DNA of 5,994 nt from the NCBI GenBank assembly GCA_020444005.1, contig JAHLLU010000132.1:1-5994 (forward strand), given 5' to 3'. The stretch's first letter is position 1, and every line of letters begins with the position of its first letter. A program made the translations under genes and the position numbers. Shown here piece by piece: positions 1-5,398 of the stretch. This DNA is from an archaeon. Its GTDB lineage: Archaea > Thermoproteota > Bathyarchaeia > TCS64. The notes beneath the pieces are model-generated. The model was not told where the DNA came from and did no database searches. It worked only from the letters and a program-made list of their open reading frames with translations.

Positions 1-22
1 AATTGTCTGTTTTATGGAGTAG

Positions 23-30
23 TTTTTATC
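23..30 (+). promoter_or_regulatory. TATA-like box for DUF6282 copy A
   Basis: TTTTTATC is centred about 32 bp upstream of ATG 59. With the usual archaeal distance of about 25 bp from TATA box to start site, the mRNA would begin within a few bases of the start codon. No clear Shine-Dalgarno motif precedes the ATG. Confidence 0.55.
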
Positions 31-58
31 CAATAAACCCTATCTGTTCAGGATATTC

Positions 59-1060
59 ATGATACTACCAGAGGGAAGAAGTTTTGAGCTATCACAGGAG
101 TTGCTCAAAAACAGCATTGATATTCACGTACACGCTGGGCCCCACATATTCAGCAGCCCACGTAGAGTAGACCCATTCCAAGCCGCAAGAAAGGCAAGAG
201 ACGCAGGCATGCAGTCCATAGTCTATATGGATGTATTCGAGATGAGTAACGGCACTGCGTGGCTTGTAAACCGGGAGGTCCCTGATTTCAAGGTCTATGG
301 TGGCTTGATTCTCAACACTGTGTACGGCGGTATGAATCCACGTGCAGTGAAGACAGCGCTCAAGTATGGCGATGGAGCCAAGTACATCAGCTTCGGAGCC
401 CACAGCACATATTATCAAGCGGCCAGAGAAGGCAGAATAATTGACGACAAGTTTGTACCCCTAAGCGAGTTATACCCCAAGTTCAAAACAGAGGAACTGG
501 ACAGATGCATCAGAATCCCTGATGAGGCTCCGAGTCCTGAGCTTGACGAGATATTGAAGTTGATCGCTGATAATCCACATGTGTATATGATCACTGGCCA
601 TGTCTCGGCGGACGAGGGTGTTAGGCTAGTTGATTTCGCTGAGGAGTATGGTATAGAAAAGGTGGTTGTAAGCAGCGCGGTGACCAAGATCGCGTCTATG
701 GATCAGCTTCAGTACATGGCGGATAAGGGCGCTTTTATCGAGTACACACTTGCAGCATATACACATACTACTACGATTCCTAAGACTCATTACTATGTTG
801 AACGCGAGTACGCTTCAATAGACGAGGGAATGAGTGGAACTGAAGAAGGTGGAGTAAAGCATGTTGCTGAACAGATCATGGAGCTTGGCGCAGAACATTG
901 TGTTATCTGCACTGATTTCGGCGTTTACACGCTGCCTGAACCAGTAGAAGGCTTCAGGGAGTTCATAGCATGTCTCCTCGATATGGGTGTACCCCAAGAA
1001 GACATTAGAAAACTGAGTAAGACAAACCCAGAGACAATTCTGGGTCTACCTCACCTATAA
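59..1060 (+). CDS. DUF6282-type metal-dependent hydrolase-like protein (copy A)
   Basis: A 333-residue cytosolic protein with no signal peptide or membrane span. Its N-terminus carries D21-I-H23-V-H25-A-G-P-H29, the H-x-H signature of amidohydrolase/PHP-like metal enzymes and the hallmark of DUF6282 proteins. Further conserved candidate ligands, all shared with the paralogue at 1055-2044, are H115 (AHST), H181 (ITGHVS), E228 (IEYT) and D286 (TDFGVYTLP). The HxH...H...H...D order suggests a TIM-barrel hydrolase acting on an amide, ester or lactone, but the substrate cannot be told from sequence. The ATG at 59 is chosen because both paralogues align from (I)LPEGRSF and a TATA-like box lies about 32 bp upstream, leaving little or no leader. 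The stop codon overlaps the end of the convergent paralogue by 6 bp. Family assignment is from remembered motifs. That it is a metal hydrolase is well supported; its reaction is unknown. Confidence 0.85.
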   Translation: MILPEGRSFELSQELLKNSIDIHVHAGPHIFSSPRRVDPFQAARKARDAGMQSIVYMDVFEMSNGTAWLVNREVPDFKVYGGLILNTVYGGMNPRAVKTALKYGDGAKYISFGAHSTYYQAAREGRIIDDKFVPLSELYPKFKTEELDRCIRIPDEAPSPELDEILKLIADNPHVYMITGHVSADEGVRLVDFAEEYGIEKVVVSSAVTKIASMDQLQYMADKGAFIEYTLAAYTHTTTIPKTHYYVEREYASIDEGMSGTEEGGVKHVAEQIMELGAEHCVICTDFGVYTLPEPVEGFREFIACLLDMGVPQEDIRKLSKTNPETILGLPHL

Positions 1061-2044
1061 TCCTAGAAGCTTTGCAGGGTTTTCCTGCACAACTGTTTTT
1101 ATCTGTTCATCAGTTAATCCGAGGTCCAGCAGTAACGCGATGAACTCACGTAATCCCTCCACCGGTGGTGGTAGGGTATATACTCCGAAGTCTGTGGCTA
1201 TGATGCAGTTTTCGGCTCCTAGCTCGTTGATGTGCTTGGCTACTGTCTTGACGCTTGTTTTTGGTAGGTTGCTTGGGATAGAGTCGCTTGCGTACTTGAT
1301 CTCCGCGTAATAATCTGTTTTGCGTGTTCCGCTGCTAGCGCCATATGCGGCAAGTGTATATTCAATATAGGCCCCGAGCTCCGCCATGTGGGCAAGCTGG
1401 TCCATGGTTGCTATCTTGAATATGGTGCTGCTTACTACCATCTTCTTTATGCCGTACTCGTGCCCTAGCTCAACAAGCCTGACTGCTTCGGGTGCTGATA
1501 CATGGCCAGTGATCAAGTAGACATCTGGGTGTGCTGCCACCATCTCTAGTATTTCGACAATTTCTGGTGTTGGCGCCTCGTCAACTGGTATCTTGATTGA
1601 TCGTCCAAGTTCTTCGCGTTTGAATTTCTCGTCGTAGGTGTGGAATGGTTTGAACTCGCCATCAATATAGTGTCCCTCGCGGCTGGTCATCCAGTGGGTG
1701 CTGTGAGTACCGAATGCAACGTATTTTGCTCCACCAGCGTAGGTGAGGCTTGTTCTTACGGCTCGTGGGTTTATGCCTCCAAACACTGTGTTGAGGTTTA
1801 TTCCTCCATAGGTCTTGAAGTCTGGCACTACCTCGTTTACTATCTGGGCTGTGCCGTTGCTCATCTGGAAAACGTCCATGTAGACTATTGCCTTCATTCC
1901 TGCGCGGCGAGCTTGTAGGGCTGCCTCGACGGGTGTGACGCTTCTTGGGCTTGTGGTTAGGTGAGGCCCAGCGTGAATATGGATGTCTATGGCGTCTCTT
2001 AGGAGGTCTTTACTTTTCTGGAATGATCGTCCTTCGGGTAACAT
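1055..2044 (-). CDS. DUF6282-type metal-dependent hydrolase-like protein (copy B)
   Basis: A 329-residue cytosolic paralogue of the gene at 59-1060, about 60% identical by hand alignment (roughly 63% over the first 234 residues, 50% over the rest). All candidate metal ligands are kept: H22 and H24 in DIHIHAGPH, H114 (THST), H181 (ITGHVS), E228 (IEYT) and D285 (TDFGVYTLP). Divergence is greatest at residues 131-140 and 235-262, which may be loops near the active site, so the two copies could differ in substrate. The ATG at 2042-2044 matches the paralogue's N-terminus and lies 26 bp from a CTTTTAAAC box, so the mRNA is probably leaderless. The gene is convergent with copy A and their stop codons interlock. 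It ends at NPAKLLGL, four residues short of copy A. Function beyond metal hydrolase is not resolved. Confidence 0.85.
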   Translation of the reverse strand: MLPEGRSFQKSKDLLRDAIDIHIHAGPHLTTSPRSVTPVEAALQARRAGMKAIVYMDVFQMSNGTAQIVNEVVPDFKTYGGINLNTVFGGINPRAVRTSLTYAGGAKYVAFGTHSTHWMTSREGHYIDGEFKPFHTYDEKFKREELGRSIKIPVDEAPTPEIVEILEMVAAHPDVYLITGHVSAPEAVRLVELGHEYGIKKMVVSSTIFKIATMDQLAHMAELGAYIEYTLAAYGASSGTRKTDYYAEIKYASDSIPSNLPKTSVKTVAKHINELGAENCIIATDFGVYTLPPPVEGLREFIALLLDLGLTDEQIKTVVQENPAKLLGL

Positions 2045-2065
2045 GGGCTATAGGGTGGAATGATT

Positions 2066-2074
2066 GTTTAAAAG
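2066..2074 (-). promoter_or_regulatory. TATA-like box for DUF6282 copy B
   Basis: On the minus strand CTTTTAAAC is centred 26 bp upstream of ATG 2044, which predicts a leaderless transcript. There is no purine-rich ribosome-binding site between box and start. Confidence 0.6.
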
Positions 2075-2130
2075 ATAATCCACGATTCAATGAATATCCA
2101 CCAGATTAACTTGTAATGGAAGAATGAACA

Positions 2131-2682
2131 CTAAGCCGCCTGCACCATTCTACATTTATCGTATACTTTTCCCAACACGGCGTCAAAGTTATCCTCGCTG
2201 CAGTAAAGCCGCATAGAGCCAAGGGTTCCTTTTCGAAGGGAAATAACTCGGTTCTCCTCGTCAACATTCACACCAGTGACGTTGCTCCAACTTAGTTGAG
2301 TCTTTTCTGTTTGAATATTCTCTGCTCTCATGGAGCCTGCGTGTATTGGGTCCCATTTCATGGATGAGACTTGTCTTGCTACATAGCTGAGCCCTAGTTT
2401 TCCCTCGTCAGCCATGGCGGTTACTCCTTCCTCGTTTAGTGTAAAGCGGATACTATGCCCGTTGAATGCTGTGAATAACTTGATAACCAAGGCTACGCCC
2501 CAGAATACGAGTCCCGCCATTATTATCGTTGAAAGCGTGGTGGCTGATTGTCCGATTGGGAGCAACTGAATCACAAGTAATAGTGCTGCGGCTGCTCCAA
2601 GTGCCTTCATTATGTCGATGAATAGGTATTTGTTCAGGTGTGAGATGGTGATATACCAGACAAGACTGTTTTGATCAGACAC
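2131..2682 (-). CDS. Two-span membrane protein with a C-terminal PH-like domain, function unknown
   Basis: A 183-residue protein I cannot name. Two hydrophobic segments, about residues 21-43 (ending ALLLVIQLLPIG) and 50-72 (IIMAGLVFWGVALVIKLF), form a membrane hairpin. A soluble domain of about 110 residues follows. Its pattern, a strand near SIRFTLNEEGV, then LSWSNVTGVNVDEENRVISL, then MRLYCSEDNFDAVLGKV with a closing helix, resembles bacterial PH-like/YcxB-like domains often found after paired membrane spans. That fold match is a pattern judgement. The start is GTG at 2680-2682, 27 bp from a strong TTTTTTATG box, which fits a leaderless transcript; the next in-frame ATG (residue 25) would cut into the first membrane span. 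The gene appears to be transcribed alone, between M81 and DUF6282 genes on the same strand. The domain may sense or bind something at the membrane, but nothing here shows what. Confidence 0.75.
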   Translation of the reverse strand: MSDQNSLVWYITISHLNKYLFIDIMKALGAAAALLLVIQLLPIGQSATTLSTIIMAGLVFWGVALVIKLFTAFNGHSIRFTLNEEGVTAMADEGKLGLSYVARQVSSMKWDPIHAGSMRAENIQTEKTQLSWSNVTGVNVDEENRVISLRKGTLGSMRLYCSEDNFDAVLGKVYDKCRMVQAA

Positions 2683-2704
2683 GAGTATTTGTTAGTTCCA
2701 GAAC

Positions 2705-2713
2705 ATAAAAAAT
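2705..2713 (-). promoter_or_regulatory. TATA-like box for the two-span membrane protein gene
   Basis: On the minus strand TTTTTTATG is centred 27 bp upstream of the GTG at 2682. The spacing supports both the GTG start and an independent leaderless transcript rather than read-through from the M81 gene. Confidence 0.6.
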
Positions 2714-2740
2714 TATTCAATGTTTAATTACATATTGTAT

Positions 2741-2766
2741 AAAAAATTGATGAATAAATGAAAAAA
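2741..2766 (-). terminator. Double T-tract terminator after the M81 peptidase gene
   Basis: Just after the peptidase TAA (2769-2771) the minus strand has T6 at 2761-2766 and another T6 at 2741-2746. Short oligo-T runs are sufficient for intrinsic termination by archaeal RNA polymerase. No stable hairpin is evident. Confidence 0.55.
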
Positions 2767-2768
2767 CG

Positions 2769-4259
2769 TTACTTCCGGTACTTTTCACCTATAGGATAAA
2801 GGTCCCAAGTAAGATGTGTATACTCTAGTAAACCTAGGTTGGCTGGGCCAAGTCCCGGTGGATCGACTGGGAAGTCAACAGTGCTCCATGTATCCCACCA
2901 TGCCTTATGGTGTACACGGCTCTTCAATACCACGATATCCAATGAATTCATGTCAAGACCCATTACCTTCAACGGGTCAGCGCTCATAGGAGCATATAGT
3001 CTCTCAGTAACCACGAGATGCCTGTTTTTACCGAGATCAAGCATAGCCACGAGGTCTATTTTCCGCTCAGCGCCTCGCCCCATGGGGCCTGTCTCAATCC
3101 ACTCCAGTGGTCCTAGGTACTCTATCTTTCCTTTGATTGTGACTGGTTTTCCACTGATCTCGTGGAGCCATGCGCCCATCGTGTACTCAACAGTGTCTCC
3201 CACCTTGTGTTTCTCATTCATATCATAGAGAGCAGTTGGGTCGGCTAGACCGGTATCACACCAGTTCTCTGCACCCTGATCCAGCAGTTCTCTGAGTACA
3301 TGGGTTCCGTCTCCAAGTCGCTCATCATGGTATGCGATTGTGATGGGCTTGGTGCCTTTCTTGATCATGTCTAATACCTGGGCTACGCCGTCCTTGGCTC
3401 CGGGTAATTTCCGAGTTAATTCTTCGCGTAGACTCCATATTAGGTCGTGTATGTCTTGGGCACATTCCTCGGCAAGCTCGTGGTCATCGTTGGTGACTAC
3501 GAATACGCTTGCTCCTAGGTCTGGGACATCAGCGTATGCGAATCCCGGGGCCACTGATGCGCAGAAGACGCCCTTCTTCTCCCATTCCCTGCACCTATCA
3601 TAAACGTGTTTCATGGGTGGGAACTCTGATGCCTGGAATACGCTGGCTGAGACCACTTTCGGTTTCCTGTACGCCATGGTGGGTTTGAACTCCCCCTGGA
3701 GGGTCTTAATCATGCACTCTCCAGCCTTGCGTCCAATGATATGGCTATCCAGGTGTGGATAGGTCTTTAAAACGAACACCGCGTCGGCTGCGTGCGCCAT
3801 CTCGATGTCCTCGTTGGCGTGAAGATCAAAAGTAACCATGATGGGCACATCACCCACCACTTTCCTTACGCGTCTTACTATCTCGGCTTCCGGGCGTGGA
3901 ACATTAGTTACAGCCATCGCCCCATGTAGCGAAAGATAAACCCCGTCAACTTGTCTGAGTTCACCTAATCTTGAGGTTATTCTGCCTGTGATTACATCAA
4001 ACGCCTCAGTGCTGACCCAGCTACCATAACCAGTGGTTTTGGGCCATCCTGCGTCCAGTATGCCCACTAGCTCGAAGTCTTCCTTGTTCTCGAACGCGTC
4101 CTTGAAGCCGCTGATGTAGGTTTGTCCTTCGCCCTCTGTGTTGAGGGTTTCTGGCCCGTATTTTATGGTGCCTTCCTCCCATGCCTTGAGGTCTGTGGGT
4201 TCTGGGCAGAATGTGAGGGTCTCGTGGCTGAAGTCTGCCACGGCTATCCTGTAAGTCAT
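2769..4259 (-). CDS. M81-family metallopeptidase (MlrC-like)
   Basis: A 496-residue protein of the M81/MlrC type, named after the enzyme that degrades linearised microcystin fragments; most members have unknown substrates. Seen here: SHETLTFCP at 11-19 (family N-terminal ETNTF-like motif), LHGAM at 111-115, then D145 and H147 in TFDLHAN and H169 in YPHLD. The D-x-H-(21)-H spacing equals that of the MlrC zinc ligands as I remember them. A C-terminal domain follows from about residue 305, with GDGTH, a DPTALYDM segment and SRVHHKAWWDT. The usual DNPGGG-type loop before GDGT is absent, replaced by HDERL. The reading frame is open to 4412, but ATG 4257-4259 is chosen: it sits at the family's normal N-terminus and 26 bp from a CTTTAAG box, while the upstream extension would run through the divergent nitroreductase promoter and start. 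No signal peptide, so cytosolic. T-tracts follow the stop. Confidence 0.88.
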   Translation of the reverse strand: MTYRIAVADFSHETLTFCPEPTDLKAWEEGTIKYGPETLNTEGEGQTYISGFKDAFENKEDFELVGILDAGWPKTTGYGSWVSTEAFDVITGRITSRLGELRQVDGVYLSLHGAMAVTNVPRPEAEIVRRVRKVVGDVPIMVTFDLHANEDIEMAHAADAVFVLKTYPHLDSHIIGRKAGECMIKTLQGEFKPTMAYRKPKVVSASVFQASEFPPMKHVYDRCREWEKKGVFCASVAPGFAYADVPDLGASVFVVTNDDHELAEECAQDIHDLIWSLREELTRKLPGAKDGVAQVLDMIKKGTKPITIAYHDERLGDGTHVLRELLDQGAENWCDTGLADPTALYDMNEKHKVGDTVEYTMGAWLHEISGKPVTIKGKIEYLGPLEWIETGPMGRGAERKIDLVAMLDLGKNRHLVVTERLYAPMSADPLKVMGLDMNSLDIVVLKSRVHHKAWWDTWSTVDFPVDPPGLGPANLGLLEYTHLTWDLYPIGEKYRK

Positions 4260-4281
4260 GTTTAGTTTATTGTTGATGGTG

Positions 4282-4288
4282 CTTAAAG
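4282..4288 (-). promoter_or_regulatory. TATA-like box for the M81 peptidase gene
   Basis: On the minus strand CTTTAAG is centred 26 bp upstream of ATG 4259. It supports that ATG over the longer reading frame that extends to 4412, whose upstream codons would lie outside such a transcript. Confidence 0.6.
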
Positions 4289-4307
4289 ATTCAACCATTG
4301 GTTTGGG

Positions 4308-4313
4308 TTTAAG
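4308..4313 (+). promoter_or_regulatory. TATA-like box for the nitroreductase gene
   Basis: TTTAAG (within GGGTTTAAGTA) is centred about 27 bp upstream of ATG 4338. It forms a back-to-back promoter pair with the peptidase box; box centres are only about 25 bp apart, so the two preinitiation complexes could compete or one factor could control both. Confidence 0.6.
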
Positions 4314-4337
4314 TAGATCGATCTCCGTGTTTTCAGT

Positions 4338-4862
4338 ATGAATGTTATTGATGCAATCAAGACACGAAGAAGCGTACGTAAATACAAACCAGACCCAATA
4401 CCCGAGGACCACCTCAAGACCATACTAGAAGCAGCTAGGCTCGCCCCAAGCGCTGGAAACAAACAGCCTTGGAAGTTCATCATAGTCCGTGACTCGGACA
4501 CCAAGAAGAAGTTAGCTGAGAAGGCTCGTAAACAGCTTTGGATCGGTGATGCTGGCGTTGTTGTGGTGGCGCTTGGTATGCCCAAGGATGATCCTACGAT
4601 CTATGAGCGTTGGGCTGAGCGTGATGTAATGACCGCCGTGGAGCATATGGTGTTATCTGCTTGGGAGCTTGGTTACGGTACATGCTGGATCGGTGCCTTT
4701 GAGCAGAAGGATATCAAAGAAGTGTTGGGCATCCCAGAGGATTATACTGTGATCAATCTGTTGCCTATTGGTGTGCCTGATCAGAAGCCTGATCCTCGTG
4801 GACGTAAGGAATTTAGTGATATTTTCTATGCTGAAAAGTATGGAAAAACACTGGAAATATAA
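4338..4862 (+). CDS. Nitroreductase-family FMN oxidoreductase
   Basis: A 174-residue compact nitroreductase-fold protein. FMN-binding signatures are clear: AIKTRRSVRKYKPDPIP at 6-22 (R10, R11, S12 and R14 contact flavin phosphate in the family), APSAGNKQPWKFIIV at 36-50, the dimer-core helix from D97 through LSAWELGYGTCWIGAF (106-121), and LLPIGVP at 141-147. The C-terminus (RGRKEFSDIFYAEKYG) has the usual family ending. Relatives reduce nitro groups, quinones or flavins, or carry out dehalogenation or oxidation with NAD(P)H; the substrate here is unknown. The gene diverges from the M81 peptidase gene with 78 bp between starts, each with its own TATA-like box. ATG 4338 lies about 27 bp from TTTAAG, so the transcript is probably leaderless. 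The gene converges on the winged-helix gene, with only 20 bp between stop codons. Confidence 0.9.
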   Translation: MNVIDAIKTRRSVRKYKPDPIPEDHLKTILEAARLAPSAGNKQPWKFIIVRDSDTKKKLAEKARKQLWIGDAGVVVVALGMPKDDPTIYERWAERDVMTAVEHMVLSAWELGYGTCWIGAFEQKDIKEVLGIPEDYTVINLLPIGVPDQKPDPRGRKEFSDIFYAEKYGKTLEI

Positions 4863-4864
4863 AG

Positions 4865-4893
4865 AAAAAATATAGTGGGGACTTATCTTCCCC
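4865..4893 (-). terminator. Hairpin plus T6 terminator for the winged-helix gene
   Basis: On the minus strand GGGGA (4889-4893) and TCCCC (4877-4881) form a 5-bp stem with a 7-nt loop containing the regulator's stop codon. They are followed, after ACTATA, by T6 at 4865-4870. The hairpin sits in the 20-bp convergent gap and the end of the regulator gene. Confidence 0.5.
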
Positions 4894-5200
4894 GGGCAAT
4901 CTGAAGCGGGTTAAAGTCAGGCTCATCAACCTCGATGAGTCCTTTCGCACGGTCAAAGTACCTAATAACGCTGTCTCCCTTATTTGTCACCTGATAAACA
5001 GTATTTGTTCTTTTATCGCGGCTATCCGAGACATCGATCTCCTCAATGAGGTCCTGCGCAACCATGCTCCCAAGGATTCCCTGCAATAGTTTCCATGAGA
5101 GGTTTGCGCCATACATTATCCGGGTTGGCTTTGTTGTGCCTTCTTTGATTACCTTTAGTACGTCTAAGTAGATTTCAAGTTTTGATCGACGGTTTTTCAT
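4883..5200 (-). CDS. Archaeal winged-helix DNA-binding protein (HTH_45-like)
   Basis: A 105-residue small winged-helix protein. MKNRRSKLEIYLDVLKVIKEG (1-21) forms helix 1. TKPTRIMYGANLSWKLLQGILGSMVAQDLIEEI (23-55) is the helix-turn-helix. The wing runs about 56-72 (DKRTNTVYQVT), and NKGDSVIRYFDRA is the closing helix. This pattern is typical of one-domain archaeal transcription factors of the HTH_45 type, which are numerous and mostly uncharacterised. The ligand-free build (no sensor domain) suggests regulation through a partner or simple dimer binding. ATG 5200 is preferred to the in-frame TTG at 5224 because AAAGGGG (5209-5215) sits 8 nt upstream as a ribosome-binding site and the family starts here. 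The stop of a 31-codon membrane ORF lies 4 nt before the ATG, so the two may be co-transcribed. A hairpin/T-tract terminator follows. Confidence 0.85.
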   Translation of the reverse strand: MKNRRSKLEIYLDVLKVIKEGTTKPTRIMYGANLSWKLLQGILGSMVAQDLIEEIDVSDSRDKRTNTVYQVTNKGDSVIRYFDRAKGLIEVDEPDFNPLQIARGR

Positions 5201-5204
5201 CGTG

Positions 5205-5300
5205 TTAACCCCTTTGCTTGACAATGGTTCCGCCGACTGTGGCTATATGGAATAGTGTGTAAAATGTGACTACAAACACATACCGGTGTTCTATATTCAT
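5205..5300 (-). CDS. Putative 31-residue single-span membrane micropeptide upstream of the winged-helix gene
   Basis: A short ORF from ATG 5298-5300 to TAA 5205-5207. The product begins MNIEHRYVFVVTF and continues YTLFHIATVGGTIVKQRG: a charged N-terminus (MNIEHR), about 21 uninterrupted hydrophobic or neutral residues (7-27), and a basic KQRG tail. That is the layout of a one-span membrane micropeptide. Support: a CCTTAATTG box lies about 25 bp upstream of the ATG, giving the same leaderless geometry as neighbouring genes. The stop lies 4 nt before the regulator's ATG, with the regulator's ribosome-binding site inside the last codons of this ORF. Against: it is short and lacks any recognised family. 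If real, it may tether or modulate the winged-helix protein, though this is speculation. A second overlapping frame (start about 5312, stop overlapping the regulator ATG) encodes a much less protein-like string. Confidence 0.4.
   Translation of the reverse strand: MNIEHRYVFVVTFYTLFHIATVGGTIVKQRG
5209..5215 (-). promoter_or_regulatory. Ribosome-binding site deciding the winged-helix start
   Basis: AAAGGGG on the minus strand ends 8 nt before ATG 5200. It is an imperfect match to the archaeal GGAGG-type site, but it is one of only two purine-rich sites seen before a start in this window, in keeping with a second gene in an operon. It lies within the last codons of the 31-codon ORF. Confidence 0.45.
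5243..5248 (-). promoter_or_regulatory. Possible alternative promoter for the winged-helix gene
   Basis: ATATAG on the minus strand (in CCATATAGCC) is centred about 46 bp upstream of ATG 5200. It would give a leader of about 20 nt that includes the AAAGGGG site. This is the alternative to co-transcription with the 31-codon ORF. Confidence 0.35.
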
Positions 5301-5305
5301 ATCCC

Positions 5306-5333
5306 AGAACCATGTTCCTTCAATTAAGGTTCT
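5306..5333. repeat. Inverted repeat AGAACC...GGTTCT
   Basis: Perfect 6-bp arms AGAACC (5306-5311) and GGTTCT (5328-5333) are separated by 16 bp. Flanking TCCC (5302-5305) and GGGA (5337-5340) extend the symmetry with a gap. An alternative inner pair, CCTT (5317-5320) and AAGG (5326-5329), shares bases with the right arm. It overlaps the candidate promoter of the 31-codon ORF and is a plausible operator, possibly for the winged-helix protein itself. Confidence 0.35.
5321..5329 (-). promoter_or_regulatory. TATA-like box for the 31-codon ORF / winged-helix operon
   Basis: CCTTAATTG on the minus strand is centred about 25 bp upstream of ATG 5300. It sits inside a nested inverted repeat (5306-5333), so a protein bound there would block this promoter. 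Confidence 0.35.
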
Positions 5334-5366
5334 TTCGGGACTTGGTTTAAAGAAAGTGGATTTGGG

Positions 5367-5374
5367 GTATAGAT
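5367..5374 (+). promoter_or_regulatory. TATA-like box for the toxin-antitoxin operon
   Basis: GTATAGAT is centred about 28 bp upstream of ATG 5399. A rival box, TTTAATA at 5402-5408, would serve ATG 5432 as a leaderless start. The two options cannot be separated from sequence alone. Confidence 0.45.
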
Positions 5375-5380
5375 TACCTT

Positions 5381-5390
5381 AACAATTGTT
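5381..5390. repeat. Perfect 10-bp palindrome AACAATTGTT, candidate TA operator
   Basis: AACAATTGTT is its own reverse complement. It lies directly between the TATA-like box (5367-5374) and ATG 5399, about where transcription would begin. A dimeric repressor here would shut off the toxin-antitoxin operon. A 10-bp palindrome can arise by chance, so position is the main argument. Confidence 0.35.
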
Positions 5391-5398
5391 GAATAATT

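Noticed and set aside
1640..1918. Plus-strand 92-codon ORF inside DUF6282 copy B, and similar ORFs opposite copy A.
   Set aside because: They are antisense frames of well-conserved coding sequence. Copy A has a matching antisense frame only because the sense proteins are similar.
51..2099. GGATATTCAT at 51-60 and its inverted copy at 2090-2099, flanking the two DUF6282 genes.
   Set aside because: Looks like flanking inverted repeats of a mobile unit, but it is only 10 bp, one copy overlaps a start codon and the other lies upstream of a TATA box. No transposase or target duplication is seen.
2839..3603. Two plus-strand ORFs opposite the M81 gene.
   Set aside because: Antisense shadows without promoter, family resemblance or sensible composition.
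4260..4412. 51-codon N-terminal extension of the M81 peptidase reading frame.
   Set aside because: It runs through both divergent promoters and the start of the nitroreductase gene, has no family resemblance, and ATG 4259 has its own box at 26 bp.
4283..4585. Minus-strand ORF of 100 codons opposite the nitroreductase gene.
   Set aside because: Shadow of the nitroreductase and the divergent promoter region; low-complexity S/A/L-rich translation with no recognisable family.
5201..5224. TTG start giving the winged-helix protein eight more residues (MSSKGVNT).
   Set aside because: Family-like sequence starts at MKNRRSKLEIYLDVLK, and a ribosome-binding site stands before ATG 5200. The TTG lies too near the only local TATA-like box.
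5225..5300. Possible tRNA or structured RNA in the gap before the toxin-antitoxin genes.
   Set aside because: No cloverleaf arms, no TTCRANNC box and no CCA-type acceptor stem were found on either strand.
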